Shown in pieces: positions 43,672 to 56,189 of a DNA stretch of 64,000 bases (the first letter of the stretch is position 1; each line of letters starts with the position of its first letter). A program made the position numbers and the translations under genes. The stretch is from contig OZ316892.1 in the NCBI GenBank assembly GCA_973895155.1, forward strand, positions 3,286,001 through 3,350,000, written 5' to 3'. The notes under the pieces were generated by a model. The model was not told the DNA's origin, made no database searches, and saw nothing but the letters and a program-made list of their open reading frames with translations. Source of the stretch: Marsupella aquatica (taxonomy: Eukaryota > Marchantiophyta).

Positions 43672-46600
43672 ATGCACCCTGGTCACCACCCTCCCCAGAC
43701 CCAGCCCAGGGCACAGGCACTGCCTTTGCATCATCCCACAAGGATATCACGCCATGATAATAAGCTTTGGCAGCGTGAAAGGTTACGAACCAGACTTTCA
43801 GGAGCCAGTAGGATGAGATGTCCTTGTGCAATCTGCCAAGGATCCCGTACCAGGGGTCTGAATGAGGTTTGGCGGCATATCGCGGTTCATGGAAGAGATC
43901 CACGACATCGAGTTTGGAATGATCCTGCAGAGGAAGATTCTTCCGACGAGGAGTGGAGGTTAGAATTTGATGCTGCCAATGCTGCAAGACGGGCAAGTGA
44001 GGTTCTGCCTGGTGCATTTGAAAATGTTGTAGCTGGTCTCTGTGGGTTGTCAGCTCTCCAACGGGATGGTGCTCAGGCAGCACCACGTGACGAAGGAATT
44101 CATGTGGAAGAGATGGTGAGAGACATCTTCCAAGACTTGGATGCATTTCATGATGGGCTGGACAACGAAGAGGATACGGCTGCAGATGCAAGTGTGCCCC
44201 CTGTCGAAGAGCCTCTTGATGAGTTTGAGATAGGGCAGGAAACCCCTGGGCATGATGGGATGTTTGGCTCTCCCCTGCAAATACAGGAAGGCAGGAAGTC
44301 TTTGTACCTCGGTAGCAAATGTTCTAAACTGGGATTTGTCATCATGTTCCTGAACATTTGCGGCAACCACAATGTCCCCAACATTTTGGTTTCTGAGTTG
44401 TTGGCATTCTTGCGAACAACTGTGCTACCAGATGGTAATATTTTGCCCAAGAACATGTACGAGGCAAAAAGATGCATATCTAATCTTGGATTGAACTATG
44501 ATTCGATCCATGCCTGTCCTGATGGGCATGTTCTTTTCAGAAAGGAGTATAAAGAATCGTTGATATGCCCTAAGTGTGGGAAGCACAGGTATCGGAACTC
44601 AGGAAAGTCTATGGTTCCCGCCAAGGTACTTCGTCATTTTCCACTCATTCCCAGAATTCAGCGGATGTTCAGAAGCCGTGCCATCTCGGAGATGATGACT
44701 TGGGCAACTGACAAGAAAAGTGATGATGGGCTACAACGACATGCTGCAGATTCAAGGCAATGGAAACTCATAGATGAGATGTATCCCGAATTTGCTGCTG
44801 AGCCGAGGAATGTCAGACTTGGGCTGTCATTGGATGGGGTAAACCCATTTGGAGACAAGAACAACAAATTTTCGTGCTGGCCTGTAACTATTTTGAATTA
44901 TAACCTTCCTCCTTGGATGACTACAAAGCGATTTTTTGTTCTGATGGTCCTACTGATACCAGGGCCAGACAGTGCTGTATCTGCCAACATAGATGTGTTT
45001 CTGGCTCCCCTAGTGGAGGAATTGAGAAAGCTTTGGGAGGAAGGAGTTCTCACATATGATGTCCTACAGAGGCTTGGGAGGTTAAACCCATTCATCCTTA
45101 GAGCCATTGTCATTCTGACTATAGCTGACTACCCAGCCCATGGGATGATATCAGGCCAAACAACAAAAGGATATTGTGCTTGTACTATCTGTGGGTGCAA
45201 TGTCACCAGTGAGTACTCCAGAGCCCTGCAGAAAGTGATATACATGGGCCATCGTCGTTTTCTGAAGGCAGATCACCCTTACAGAGAAAGACAGGCACTG
45301 ATTGCACACTTTGGCAATGAGATTGAGCAACGTGGACCCCCGACACGAGTGACCAAAGAGGAGATCAGGCAGTGGGGAGCACTGAGGGATGACTATATCA
45401 AACGAGGGGGCAGGGAAGATGGAGTGAGTGATCCAATAAAGCGATATGGTGTAAAAAGACTGAGCATATTGGACTTGGAGCTCAAGTACTGGAGGGTAAG
45501 CCTCTTGGAGTTGATGCTAATTGGGATACATGTTTTGGTTCAGAGCATGTGCATTCATTTCGAAGAGAGAGACTAAACTTGAGGCATTTCCTGACGCTTT
45601 TGCATTGCAACGATGCAGGAGTTTGAGCCAAGCAAACATAACATTGATGTTATGCACATTGAAAAGAATATTTGTGAGAGTCTACTCAGATTCTTGTGTG
45701 GAGAGAAAGACACTGGTTCAGTGAGATTGGATCTTGAACAGAGGGGAATGAAACCCCATCTTTGGTTGAGGCCACATGCCCACAGAGCTGATGTGCTCTT
45801 GAAGTACCAAGCGCCCTATGTTCTGACAGACACAGAGTGGGAACTATTTGTGCAGAGGTTGAGTTCTTTGAAGGTTCCTTCAAACTATGGCAGTGCTTTC
45901 AAGAAGCATATCATGACTAGAAAGCTTGGTAGTATGAAAAGCCATGACTACCATATGTTGATGCAACAGGTGTTGCCTTTATGCCTGAGGGGCCTGTTGC
46001 AGAAGCCTGTTCGTACTGTGATCATGCGACTCAGTGATGTGTTTCGTCGTATTTGTGTGAAGGTTTGGGATGAAACACACTTCCCACAACTGACATAAGA
46101 TGTCGCTCAGGTGCTGTGTGACCTGGAGATTTATTTTCCTCCCGCATTTTTTGATGTCATGACCCACCTACTTGTCCATGTTGTGGAAGAGCTACACCAA
46201 TTTGGGCCTGTGAGTGCTCGTTGGTTGTACCCTTTGGAACGGTACATGAAGCTACTCAAAGGTCACGTGAGAACATATTACAAACCTGAAGCAAGCATGG
46301 CTAAAGGTTACATCAAGGATGAGACTCTGGGATTTCTGACCGAATACATAGCACAATATGAGCATGTGAAGACCAGGGTGTGGAATTCTGATGAGGAGGA
46401 AGGGGTGATAGGTGAAGTACTGGAAGGGGCTGCAACCACAAAGAACCTGACCATATCTATGAGAGACTTGGCACATGACTTTGTATTGCACAACACTGTG
46501 GTGATGGAACCCTGGATACAGTGAGTGCATACATGTGCTATAATCCAGTTCATGAGCTTAAATGTTGTGTTCGTGTGGTTTTCTCCTTCAGCCTGTTCAT

Positions 46601-47403
46601 GTTTACCCAAGCTAATGCTGTGTGGTTGTTCGTTCAGGGAGTATGAGTCATTGAAGGCGGCCCATCCCACTGTAGGAACAACTTTTCCAGGTTTCATGGA
46701 GTGGATCAGAGTGGCAATTAGAGAGCATCACGAGACCCACCCAGACATGGATGCAGATGTTTACCTACTGTCTAATGCCCCTAGCCTGAAAGTGAAGACT
46801 TACAAACGGATGAGAGCATATGGGAATCACTTCCGAGTGAAGGATGGTGATAGTGCCTACAGGGTGACGAATGACTGCGGGCTCATCACTGTATTTGAGC
46901 AACAGAGCCACAATCACGACAGGGCCTGGATGGAGATGGGATATGTGGGAGAATTAGTTGACATATGGGCTCTGGACTATGGGGCGGTGTCCAGTCCTGT
47001 GATTCTTATGAAAGGTTCATGGGTGCGGCAGGATTGGCTTGGTAACAGGGCTACCATGAAGAGAGACAACGACGGTTTCTTGCTGGCCAATTTTAGAGGG
47101 AAATTGCCCGAATGGTCTGAGCCATTTGTGTTTCCTAGTCAGGTGGAGCAAGCTTTCTTCCTGGATGTGGAAGACTCCCCAGGTTGGCGTGTAGTGTGTC
47201 ATAAACAGGCCAGGCAACGTCGGATGAAAGGATCAAACCTTGAGTTTCATTTACACTCTCATAGTGCCTTTGATCGTCGGCGTTCAGACCAAGTGCCTGT
47301 AGTTCATGATAGCGGGGACTTCATTCCTGTGACAAGGGTAGATGCATTTGCTGAAGGAGGCGAATTCAGAGATGCAGATGCCAACAGTGTGCCTGTGCCA
47401 TGA
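43672..47403 (+). pseudogene. TNP2-type CACTA transposase, one in-frame stop
   Basis: Exons 43,672-45,495, 45,619-46,520 and 46,638-47,403 join in frame by GT-AG introns of 123 and 117 bp, giving about 1,160 codons. The N-terminus has a transposase-associated zinc-like segment (MRCPCAICQG). The TNP2 core shows LGLSLDGVNPF with a likely catalytic Asp at residue 388, and a later IADYPAHGMISGQTTKGYCAC. Exon 2 holds HNIDVMHIEKN, then a DUF4218 region (FPPAFFDVMTHLLVHVVEE, WLYPLERYMKLLKG). Exon 3 is DUF4216-like. A TAA at 46,096-46,098 interrupts exon 2 in frame between the core and DUF4218. Otherwise the gene is complete, so the loss looks recent. The true start is uncertain. Confidence 0.88.
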
Positions 47404-47475
47404 GTAATGTGAATTGTTTGCATGGACATTAGTGAGGGGAAGGATGTGTAATAAAGTAATTCTGAAGCAACACAG

Positions 47476-50400
47476 ATGTATGGATGGATGCCTGGTGATT
47501 GTGGTTGCATTGTGTTATACGGGGTGACCATAGATGACATGTTTTTGTGGTCCAGTAGGATGGAACAGAGTGACACAAAGATGTGTGAGTATGAAAGGAA
47601 AGCTATGGAACAACGAGCATACGTGAAAGCCAAAATCGCAGAACTGGATCTGGAAAAGGATGTGGCTGAATTGTAAGGGAACGATTCTCAACTACACCCC
47701 TCCGCTGAGTTTGTGTGACATGAATAGTTCAATGTGGCACTGAAATTGTGACTGTATTCTCATATTGGAATGTCGCAGAGCCACAGCATTTTCAAAGAAA
47801 CAAAAGGAGTACGCAAGAAGGGTGACCAGCACTATCTCTGGGCCTGTGCGTCGGAGTGACAGGTTGAGCAAGAAGGTCGTACCTACAATGGCAGAATGTG
47901 GAGATGACATTGATGCTGCACAGGTGGGTGCAGACACTAGACAAGAAGATGCAGATGATGAGTATTTTCCAGAGGAAATGGATGAGGATGGGGGTTATGA
48001 AGATGAATACATTGCAGAGCAGCCCCAAAAGAAACATGTAAGTAGTTTTCCCAACAAGGTTTTGAGTTAAAAACTCTTGTTTAGAGGTTTCATATGTTCA
48101 GTACTACACATATGTACCTTGCTTAGTTCCTGACATTGTAGTTGGTGATGTGATGTAGCGTCCTGCCAGTTCTGTTTTGCCTTCGAAGCCTGTGCATGCA
48201 CCATACCAGCAGGGGGGGCTGACCTCTGATCAAGGTTGGCAAGGTGGTAGTAGTGGTAGATCCCAGGCTGGTGCCCAATACTATGGCAGGGGGCAAGCTC
48301 TAGGTTATGCCCGTGGTAGAGGCAGAGCAGGTCTAAACCCACAATCTCGTGGGTATGGACGTCCACCTCAACCATGGGGATGTGAGTATATATCTATATG
48401 CCAGTTCTTTGTGAAGGCATGGCACTCCTGAATTTCAGACTGCATATCAATTTTTGACATTGTTTGGGATGTATTGGATTCAGACAACATGAAATTCTGT
48501 CCACCTGCCATTGCATGCAGATTCTGCCCAACCTGATTGGGCAAATGCTAGTAATGATCAGTTCCAATGTCCACAAGGACAGACATGGGTTGAACCAGGT
48601 TGGGAGGATGGTGGTGGGTCGTGGAATGAACAAGGTTGGGAAGGTGGTGAAGGTAATTGGCAGGGATATCAAAATTCAGTACCTACAAATGCTGGAAGAG
48701 GAGCAGGTAATGTCTGATCTTGTCAGCAATGGAAGAACTCATTATATGTGGAGTCCATTCACGTGGGGGGGACTCTGCACATGTATAATGATAGAAAATG
48801 TATGTGTGCAGGTTGGACAGTCGAACCATCGACTCAAGTATTCACTAATGCCCCTATGCAGATGCAGCACGGAAGGGGGACAGGTATGTTGGTGAATGTT
48901 CAGTTGTTTTCCTACAGTTAGTTTTCAGTACATATGTTTGCACACACATACCTAGAAAGTGACATCATCCGGCCCCTGTACTAGGCTGGACAGGTGGTCC
49001 AGGGTCGCAACAATTTCAGAGTGCAGTCCCTGCACAGGCATCTACAGGCAGAGCTACAGGTATGTATGTTTGAAGAATTTTTCTTGAAGTGAAGCATTGA
49101 ATGTTGCCGTCATCCATTCTGCTATATGTAGTTCTCAAGCATGAATGGCATTGTATTTTCCCAGGTGGCTTCAGAACCCCAGGTAGGGTGAATGAAGGGG
49201 TGGCCAATACAACGCCCAGTACTACCGAGAGCAGTGCACGAGGGGAGGTGACAAAGAAAGGGAACGTAAAGTTGAATGAGAGACAATGGGTGGATGCTGA
49301 GTGTCCTCGCAAGAACCGATGACATGCTGATTTGAAAGCTGAAGTATTGCGTTGGTTAGATGTGAGTGTTATTAATTTTAAAAAACAGCATCCAAAAGAT
49401 TGGAAGACTGTATGTGAAAATGTTGCTGCCAAATGGAATTATGTGGGCAGTGATGATGGCGTGGACATAGGTTGCCTAGAGAGTACAGCAGGTAAAATTA
49501 TCAAGCAAGAGAGGTGGAGAATGCATAAGGCTTGGAAGGAAGGTGGGGAGAAGCCAGATATGCCTCCACCAGCCAGTTGTGATGATAAAGTGTGGGCAAG
49601 GTTAGTAGCTTATTTTGTAACAGATGCTTCAAAAAAGAAGAGTTCACAGATGACCGAGGCCAGGTTGAGTGTTCAGAACCCTAATCTGACAGGAAGGACC
49701 GGCACTGCACCGACAGCTAAACGTTTGGTAAGAATGAATGGCCTAGCTATGTAATTTATGCTACACTATGTACTATTTTTTAGTGTAAACCCATACATGT
49801 AAACTTTGTTTTTTAGTGTACGTTCCCTGAATATTGATCGATAACTTGTGTTTGCCATGCATGTGCAGAAAGCCCAATTGGGGCAAAGCCCTTCAAAAGA
49901 AGAGTTGAGGGCTGAAATTGTGAACACCCGGGCTCAAGAGGGTGCATCTGAATCCTCCAAGCATGTAAGTTATATGAGTTCTGATTGGTAATTGAATGAC
50001 CTGCGTTGAATTTCAGGTGTACACTGTATATAACATTGATTGTGCATATATTGCCCAACATTTCATATGGAGTGATTGAACCTATACCCCTGTGTCATGT
50101 AGGGAGGTGGATCTTCACTTACAGAGATAAGTGGTTGTTTGAAGGCTGTCGAAACATGTCTTCCAGAGATCAATGAACGTTTGAATTCATTGACTGACTT
50201 GTTCCATGTGAACTTCAAGACATTAATGGAAGCTGTTGTGTCGGTGAGAGATAAAATTGATTCCAATTCTGCAGGAGTTCCACCATCACCACTTGAGGTG
50301 GCAAAGTCGATGCACTCTTCTGGCATGCCAACGACATGTAGGCTTGAGGTGGATGATATCAATGTTGGGGCAAATGAGGATATCAGCAAGCATGACAATG

Positions 50401-50996
50401 ATACCATTGAGCCAGATTCATGCTATGTAGATCTTGACTCCATTGCAGAGATAAATGATTTGCAGAATGTATCATTCTCAATGACAGGTGTGCCTCTTGT
50501 TGAGATAAATCCAACCAAAGAGTTAGTTGGTATGACACTCCCAGGTGATGAACCTGCTACTGTGACAGTCCTAACAGAGGAACCTACTGAGCCTAGCTTC
50601 ACTACTGTGAAGAGAGGAAGCATGTGCACACGAAGCAAGTCTGCTGGTGGGAGCAGAGCCACGTCAAAGGTTTCATACAAACCTCCAAGAACAGTGCTGG
50701 CAGAAAGATCTAAGGTGGAAGTGGGGAAAGCACCTAATGCTGAGGGACAAAGTGGCTTGTTAGCTGTTGATGAGAGTGGAACACGAGTAGGATTTGCCAG
50801 AGTGCAGGTTGGTTCCACAACGTTCCATGGCAAGAGGATTCCCCCAGGTTATTCAGTAGTGTTAGTCACATTACTAGTGAAACCTAAAGCTATCCTTCCC
50901 ATTCCAAACACAAATGATGATCCTCCTCAAAAGACACTTGGAGATGCTGCAGGTTCTTTGGTATTATGGCCAAGCAAGTTCATAGAGGATCCATAA
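47476..50996 (+). pseudogene. TNPA-like CACTA accessory protein, about ten exons, one stop
   Basis: A chain of short exons with GT-AG introns. Examples are 47,476-47,673 to 47,780-48,040, which restores frame at a split Leu codon; a Gly/Arg/Trp-rich part at 48,159-48,960 (YGRGQ, GWEDGGG, GYARGRGRAG); a helical core at 49,165-49,731 related to plant Ptta/En/Spm proteins (LKAEVLRWLDV, WKTVCENVAAKW); and a last exon at about 50,104-50,996. The last exon ends in a DUF8039-like module (HGKRIPPGYSVV, LPIP, LGDAAGSLVLWP). A TGA at 49,320-49,322 interrupts the frame just before the core. TNPA-type proteins bind subterminal repeats and assist the TNP2 transposase. Small exons between 48,810 and 49,070 are uncertain. 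Confidence 0.7.
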
Positions 50997-51499
50997 CAAT
51001 GTCATGCCATTATTTGTTTGTAGTGTGAGTCATGTTATGTAGATTTTAGATGTCAAGAAGCAGTACAAGAATCATGTCCTCTTGGAGATTCATAGTATCA
51101 TGCATGTGCTTTCAGTTATCTCATCCTACAGTCATCAATTATGAGTTCCTATTTTGTCTAAATTACATTGATCACATTGTAAACTATTCCATTGGAATTC
51201 AAATGATCTTCATTTTTTAGCAAGATTGTGATTGTGTTTAATTCTTATGAATGTTTTATGTAGGATACGCTTATATGATGCTTTGTTTCATGTGGATGTC
51301 ATTCATGCTATGTTCATTTCTTGTATTCAATGTGTTATATTTCTAAAGTTAGAACATCAGGTTTCTATGTATTGTAATGTCGAGTGCTCTCTCTCCTTAT
51401 GAACTGTCCCTCTGTGTTCATTAGTCATGGTTATAACTTGCATGTGAACCTTATTAGTTATAAACATGAGTATATAGAGTCCCAAATGGTTCTGTTGTG

Positions 51500-51851
51500 T
51501 GACGCGGGCCAGGGTCTCCATTGGTCTCTCCTGTGATACTAAATAGTCACACGCTAGTCGTTGTTGAATGCGGGTAAGTCATGTATGTGACTTACGATGT
51601 GACTCGCTGAAGTCATATTGCAGTCACGTCGAAACAAGGCTAGACTCCACAATAAAGTCACAGATCAGTCACAAATGGGTATCAAGCAAGTTGCAAAGCC
51701 CAGTATCAATAGTGACTTCCATTTTTTGGTCTCAACTTTTGCAACTCCAAGGGTCACAGCGTGGGTCAAGTCACGTTGAGTCACAATGAAGTCACATGAG
51801 CCAAAATGAGTCATATATTGCGGTCTCAGTTCACCTCGGATTCTTCTAGTG
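51500..51851 (-). repeat. Right subterminal region and terminus of the giant CACTA element
   Basis: Many AGTCAC, GTGACT and GAGTCA motifs occur in 350 bp, ending in TTCTTCTAGTG (51,841-51,851). The region 50,997-51,500 ahead of it is AT-rich 3' flank with no gene. Confidence 0.75.
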
Positions 51852-51854
51852 CTT

Positions 51855-52872
51855 GTTGGTTGTTGGATTCCAGGGGAGTAGTTGAGCCCATAGTTGAGGT
51901 GTCCTTGGTGGCCATTCAGCGGAGATTGAGGTGCAGGACAAGGAGACAAGGAGAATTGATGCAAGATTGAATGTTCTGGTCAGGGAGAGCACAATGTGAT
52001 TGATTTGAGGTGGAAAATTTGTGTGCATCGCTGGTGGATTGTGGGTGCTGCTCAGGGATCCAAGGAGTGATACCAGGGCAAGTGGGCACCCCAAGGTTGA
52101 GTATTGGAGAGATCAGAGTGTTGTTGGAATCCACGAGATAGATTTTAGGGCTAAAATGAGTGCCCAGGATACAATGTCAAAAATTACTGACTTACTACTA
52201 GAGACCAGGGAGGAGCTACTGGAGTAAAAATTGAAGGTAGGAGCTAGGAGGAGGTACCCATGGAGGCCAAAAGCGAATTCAGTTCAGGAGTGATGCATAG
52301 AGGTTTGTGAGAACTTACCTAGGTAGTGAGTAGGACATTTAGAATAGATGAGCAACAAGTTAGCCAAGTAAATTTCAGTTTCAAGCTTTGCAAGAGAGTA
52401 ATTAGATGCATTGGATGCTGTGATAGGAGGTAGAGAATAGACATGAAGGAGAGTAGCTCCTGAGAGTAAGTGAGCTCTCAAGTTTCAGCTATTTAGTTGT
52501 GCAAATTTTCAGTTTCAGGGGCTTGTATGTTGTTGGCTAGTGGAAGCTAGCTATGTGCATTTTCGCTCAAGCCAAGTTGATCAGCAGCTGCAGTGTCCCA
52601 ACTCTAGGAAAGTAGTGTGTGTATGAGAGAGGGTTCAGCCTGGAAGATTCACGTGTGTTGGAAGCTTGAATTGTGAGTTACATAAAGCAGCCCTCTTGAC
52701 TTATCTCACTCTATTGTCCTGTTTTTTATGTTGTATATGACTGGTGGGTTTGTATTATCTTCCATTCAGTCTGATGTTGAAGGTTCAAAAGTGTTAATTG
52801 GTTGTGCATAGTAGACTATAGCACGTTCTCATCCGAAAATGCCCAAGTATGGATTTGGTCATTATTAGTCAC
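51855..52872. other. Sequence between the two CACTA elements
   Basis: About 1 kb. Short frames such as 52,021-52,227 have no recognisable features. It is purine-rich (GGAGA, GAAGG strings) in 52,230-52,480. The last part contains an AGTCAC string next to the second element. Confidence 0.4.
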
Positions 52873-52899
52873 AAACACAACTACATTTTACGGCTGATT

Positions 52900-53350
52900 A
52901 ACGGACTTTTAGAAGACGTTAATCATGACGTATATGGCCAGCGGAGGAAAGACCTCATTCACGACGTTAATAGAGCAACGTTAATTACCATGTTTGGGGA
53001 GACGCTCTTTACCACGTCCAGAACATTGTTCTTAACGTCGTACAATAGGAGGTATATGATTTTACAACGTGTCAGGCTACGTAAAATATCCCGTAAAATA
53101 TACCCAACGCTCGTGTTTAAGTTTACCCATAAACGTCGTGTCAGGCTACGTAATGAAATATTAACCACGTCTAGTACGTCGTAATGTGCAAGGCACTAAA
53201 CGTCGTATTATTTTAGCGTCGTCCGTGGCCGGTAAATTATGACCTCTTTTGAGACGTATGGGTAAGTTGACATAGTAGGGGACGATGTATCGTGCTCTTG
53301 TTGTGCGACGTACGTTGGCTTATGTAGGGCTCAACGATGTACTATGGTGG
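52900..53350. repeat. Left subterminal ACGTCGT / GACGTTAA repeats
   Basis: At least 15 variants of AACGTCGT, GACGTTAAT and their complements occur in 450 bp. Related clusters occur at 54,250-54,480, 55,920-56,090, 58,910-59,170, 62,120-62,350 and 63,500-63,830. Those at the two ends are likely transposase-binding arrays. Confidence 0.8.
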
Positions 53351-53646
53351 TTAAAGGTCTTATAAAGGAGGACGTATACGGGAGTACATACGTCCTATTA
53401 CACATTGCACTGTCTGGGTGGGGTCCTTGGTAGGGTTCAACTCACACACAATATAACCATGTGTTTTTACATATTGTAACCCGGAATGAGGTGCCACCAC
53501 AAATGGGTGGCCTGAATCAAAATGGCAAAAAATATGTACATAATGCATGGAGGACCTCTTGCTACTGAAATACCTACAACCTAAAGTCATCGAGAATGGG
53601 GCCTATCACGTCCCGATCCTCCGCCTCATCGCCGACGCAACTGATA

Positions 53647-55738
53647 CTACTGGGCATCCTGCTCTGAGGCACTGCTATTGCCTTCTGGTTCCGGTGCAGC
53701 CGAGGGTGGAGCCTTGCCTCTAGGTTTTGGCACTATCTGCCTGGTGCTACGTGTTACCCTAGTGGACCGCCTCTCACCACTCCTCCTTCTCCTCTCTCTA
53801 TCTCTCCCTCTCTCTCTATCTCTATCTCCCTCCTCCCTCTGTCTCTCCCTTCCTTGTCCTCTGGCCCTATGAGTCTCTAGTGCAGGGAAAAGGTCACGAG
53901 AAGTGGAGCCCTGCTGACCGCAAGGTACTGGGTCCTCCTCCTGGGTACCCTCCTCCAGGGCTACAGTGTTGGGCTCCTCATCCTCCTCAATGGGCCGTGC
54001 TACTAAACCTTCTGGTGCAGTCCAATCCACCTATGCACAAGATACAATTTCAGTCTAGGTTTGCATAAGATACAGTTTCAGTCTAGGTCTATGGAATGGT
54101 ACTGAACAAGCTAGCACACTTACCGGGTGGTCTTCCAAAATAGAGTCAAGCTTTGCCCATAGGGCTGCCGGGCCATATCGCTTAGAGTATAGCCGCTCCT
54201 GCTCACTCGGCTTGGCATCTCGGCCATACTTCCGCTTCTGTAGCAAAGGGAAGTTACGTCGTTTAGGGCGATGTTATTTACCTATCATCATACGACGTTA
54301 CTAATACATACGTCGTCCATTAAGACGTTTAGGGGGACTCCATAGTATTAATGTTGACAAGACAACATTAATACAGTGCTAACGTAGTTAGAGGCGAGGT
54401 ACTACTAAGAAAACATCGTAAGAGGGAAGGTAATGTGCGGCCAAGACGACGTTAATACTAAAAAATGACGTAAAGCACAGGATTTCACCGCAGCAGCACA
54501 CGACCACATAATGCAGACTTCAATGAGTATAGAGTGAGTCACTGCACTTACATAGGTTGCAAGAAATCCTCCCCATCCTCCCTGCCCCCAAAAATTAGTC
54601 ACCTTCTTGCCACTCGCTTTTCAAACAGTAGTGGCCTTGTCTCCCATATGCACTCGCTTGCCAACTGGGGTATCTAGGGCTGCTTCCAATTCGGAGACAA
54701 TCAATTTGAAGTCCTCTTCACTCATCCCATCAGGTTTCTTGTAATCCCCTGTTCTCAAGCATCTCAGTTTTTGGACCTTGGCTCTCCACCTAAAACGCCG
54801 ATCAGCTAGGTGATTCACGATCTTCTTCCTAATGTGGTGGTAGTCAATCTCTCGCCCATTTCTGAATCCAGCCTGCATGTCATTCAGGAGCAATTGGAAC
54901 TTCTTCTGGTTATGCACAAGCTCCTTCCAAGTAGTCCAACCGGGACAGTGTTTAGCTACGCACGTCTGCACTCTGTTCGTGAGTGCTTTCTCATCCATGA
55001 CGTCCGGCCTAGCATCAAAAGAGGCAAGGGTGATGGTGGGAAGGTGCTCCCTGTTGGCAAAAGCAGTTGCAGCTTGCTGAGAAGGACGTCGCCACTTTGG
55101 AGGAAACAATCGTGAGTGGTCTTCTCTCCTCTCTGCTCTTATATGTTGATCTCCCCTATGTCTCTTGCTAGAAGTGCCTGCATTGTGGTCATTGGATCCT
55201 TTCCCCTTTTGCCTTCTCCTTTCAGTGCTGCTATTTGACGAAGAACGAGATCGCCTCCTCCTCCTCCTATGTTGCCGATGGTCCCTCCTATCATCTTTTG
55301 GCCTGTATCTCTCATGTGGGATTGTCACTTGACTCTTGATAGGAGTTCAAGCTACTGCCTGAGAATCTAGTTGAATCCTAGTGAAGGCAGGATCATCCCA
55401 ACCATCGTCTGGTAGACTCGGGAACGAAGGCAGCATATCAATCAATGCCCCATCAAGCTCGGGCGTGGATTCAGGCACTTAATCGTGGCCCCCTCCTCAA
55501 TCTTGGCCCCCTCCTCGTCGGTAGGAGTGTTGGCCTCAATACTCTCCAGGTATTCTATAAACCTGGACTCCTTTGTTCCTTGTCCTCTCATGAATTGCCA
55601 ACTGTGGTTGAATGCTTGAACTAGTGAATGTGTCGAACGTAGGGCTCAATGCACCTTCTCCAACTCCTCTGGATCCTCCAGACCCACCTTCAGTGCATCA
55701 AAGTTCACACTACAGGGAAGATAGCCTGGATACAACAT
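53647..55738 (-). pseudogene. TNPA-like accessory gene of the second CACTA element, broken
   Basis: Read on the minus strand from the ATG at 55,738. The first exon begins MLYPGYLPCSVNFDAL and has in-frame stops and a one-base shift before 55,328. The main block (55,328-54,621) has an Arg/Ser-rich start, then FPPKWRRPSQQA and a helical core (CPGWTTWKELVHNQKKFQ). An exon at about 54,239-54,124 (KRKYGRDAKPSEQERLY) ends in a GTAAGTGT donor. The last part (54,030-53,647) is rich in Arg/Glu/Asp. This layout resembles plant Ptta/En/Spm TNPA proteins, which bind subterminal repeats. It is transcribed opposite to TNP2, unlike in the first element. Confidence 0.6.
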
Positions 55739-56189
55739 GGCAGACTATTCTGTGAGCAATTATGTGAGGTAGAGGAGGCAAGGAGAGGTAAGGACTAGAG
55801 GTGGGGAATGTCGAATGTGAGTCACATTCAAACACTCCCTCGATACTCCCCTGATGTTTCCCAAAGGAAATGACCGGGGATGCCTAACCTTGCGGATCCG
55901 CCATTTTCCTGATTTTATGTTGTTACAGACGTCGTTACGTGAAACGACGTACATAATACATCATACTTAATGACATTAATCTAGATAAACGTCGTCCTTT
56001 GTGTTTTAAAGGTCATTGTTTGCGGGTCCATTGACGACGTTAAATGTTAGGGTTGCTTCGAAAAACAATGCTAAGGCCTTGTAACGTATTGTATGGCATT
56101 GTACCTTAGGGTTAGGGTTTGTGTGGTAGGTTTAGGGTTTGGATCCTTCCCTACGCATTAATCAAAGACGGTTCAATTTGTTGCAGGGC

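Larger units (their letters stand above)
21271..51851 (+). mobile_element. Giant CACTA element (30.6 kb with nested insertion)
   Basis: The left end CACTAGAAGAAACCC (21,271) and right end read inward CACTAGAAGAATCC (51,851) are inverted repeats; a second matched block, CTGAGACC-CAA, follows at similar depth on both sides. A 3-bp duplication CTT flanks the unit (21,268-21,270 and 51,852-51,854), as expected for CACTA elements. Both ends carry AGTCAC/GTGACT subterminal repeats. Inside are TNP2- and TNPA-like genes, the standard CACTA pair, plus PHD and BRCT genes. Removing the nested 13.1-kb transposon leaves about 17.5 kb. The main risk is that the two ends belong to different elements of one family. 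Confidence 0.8.
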
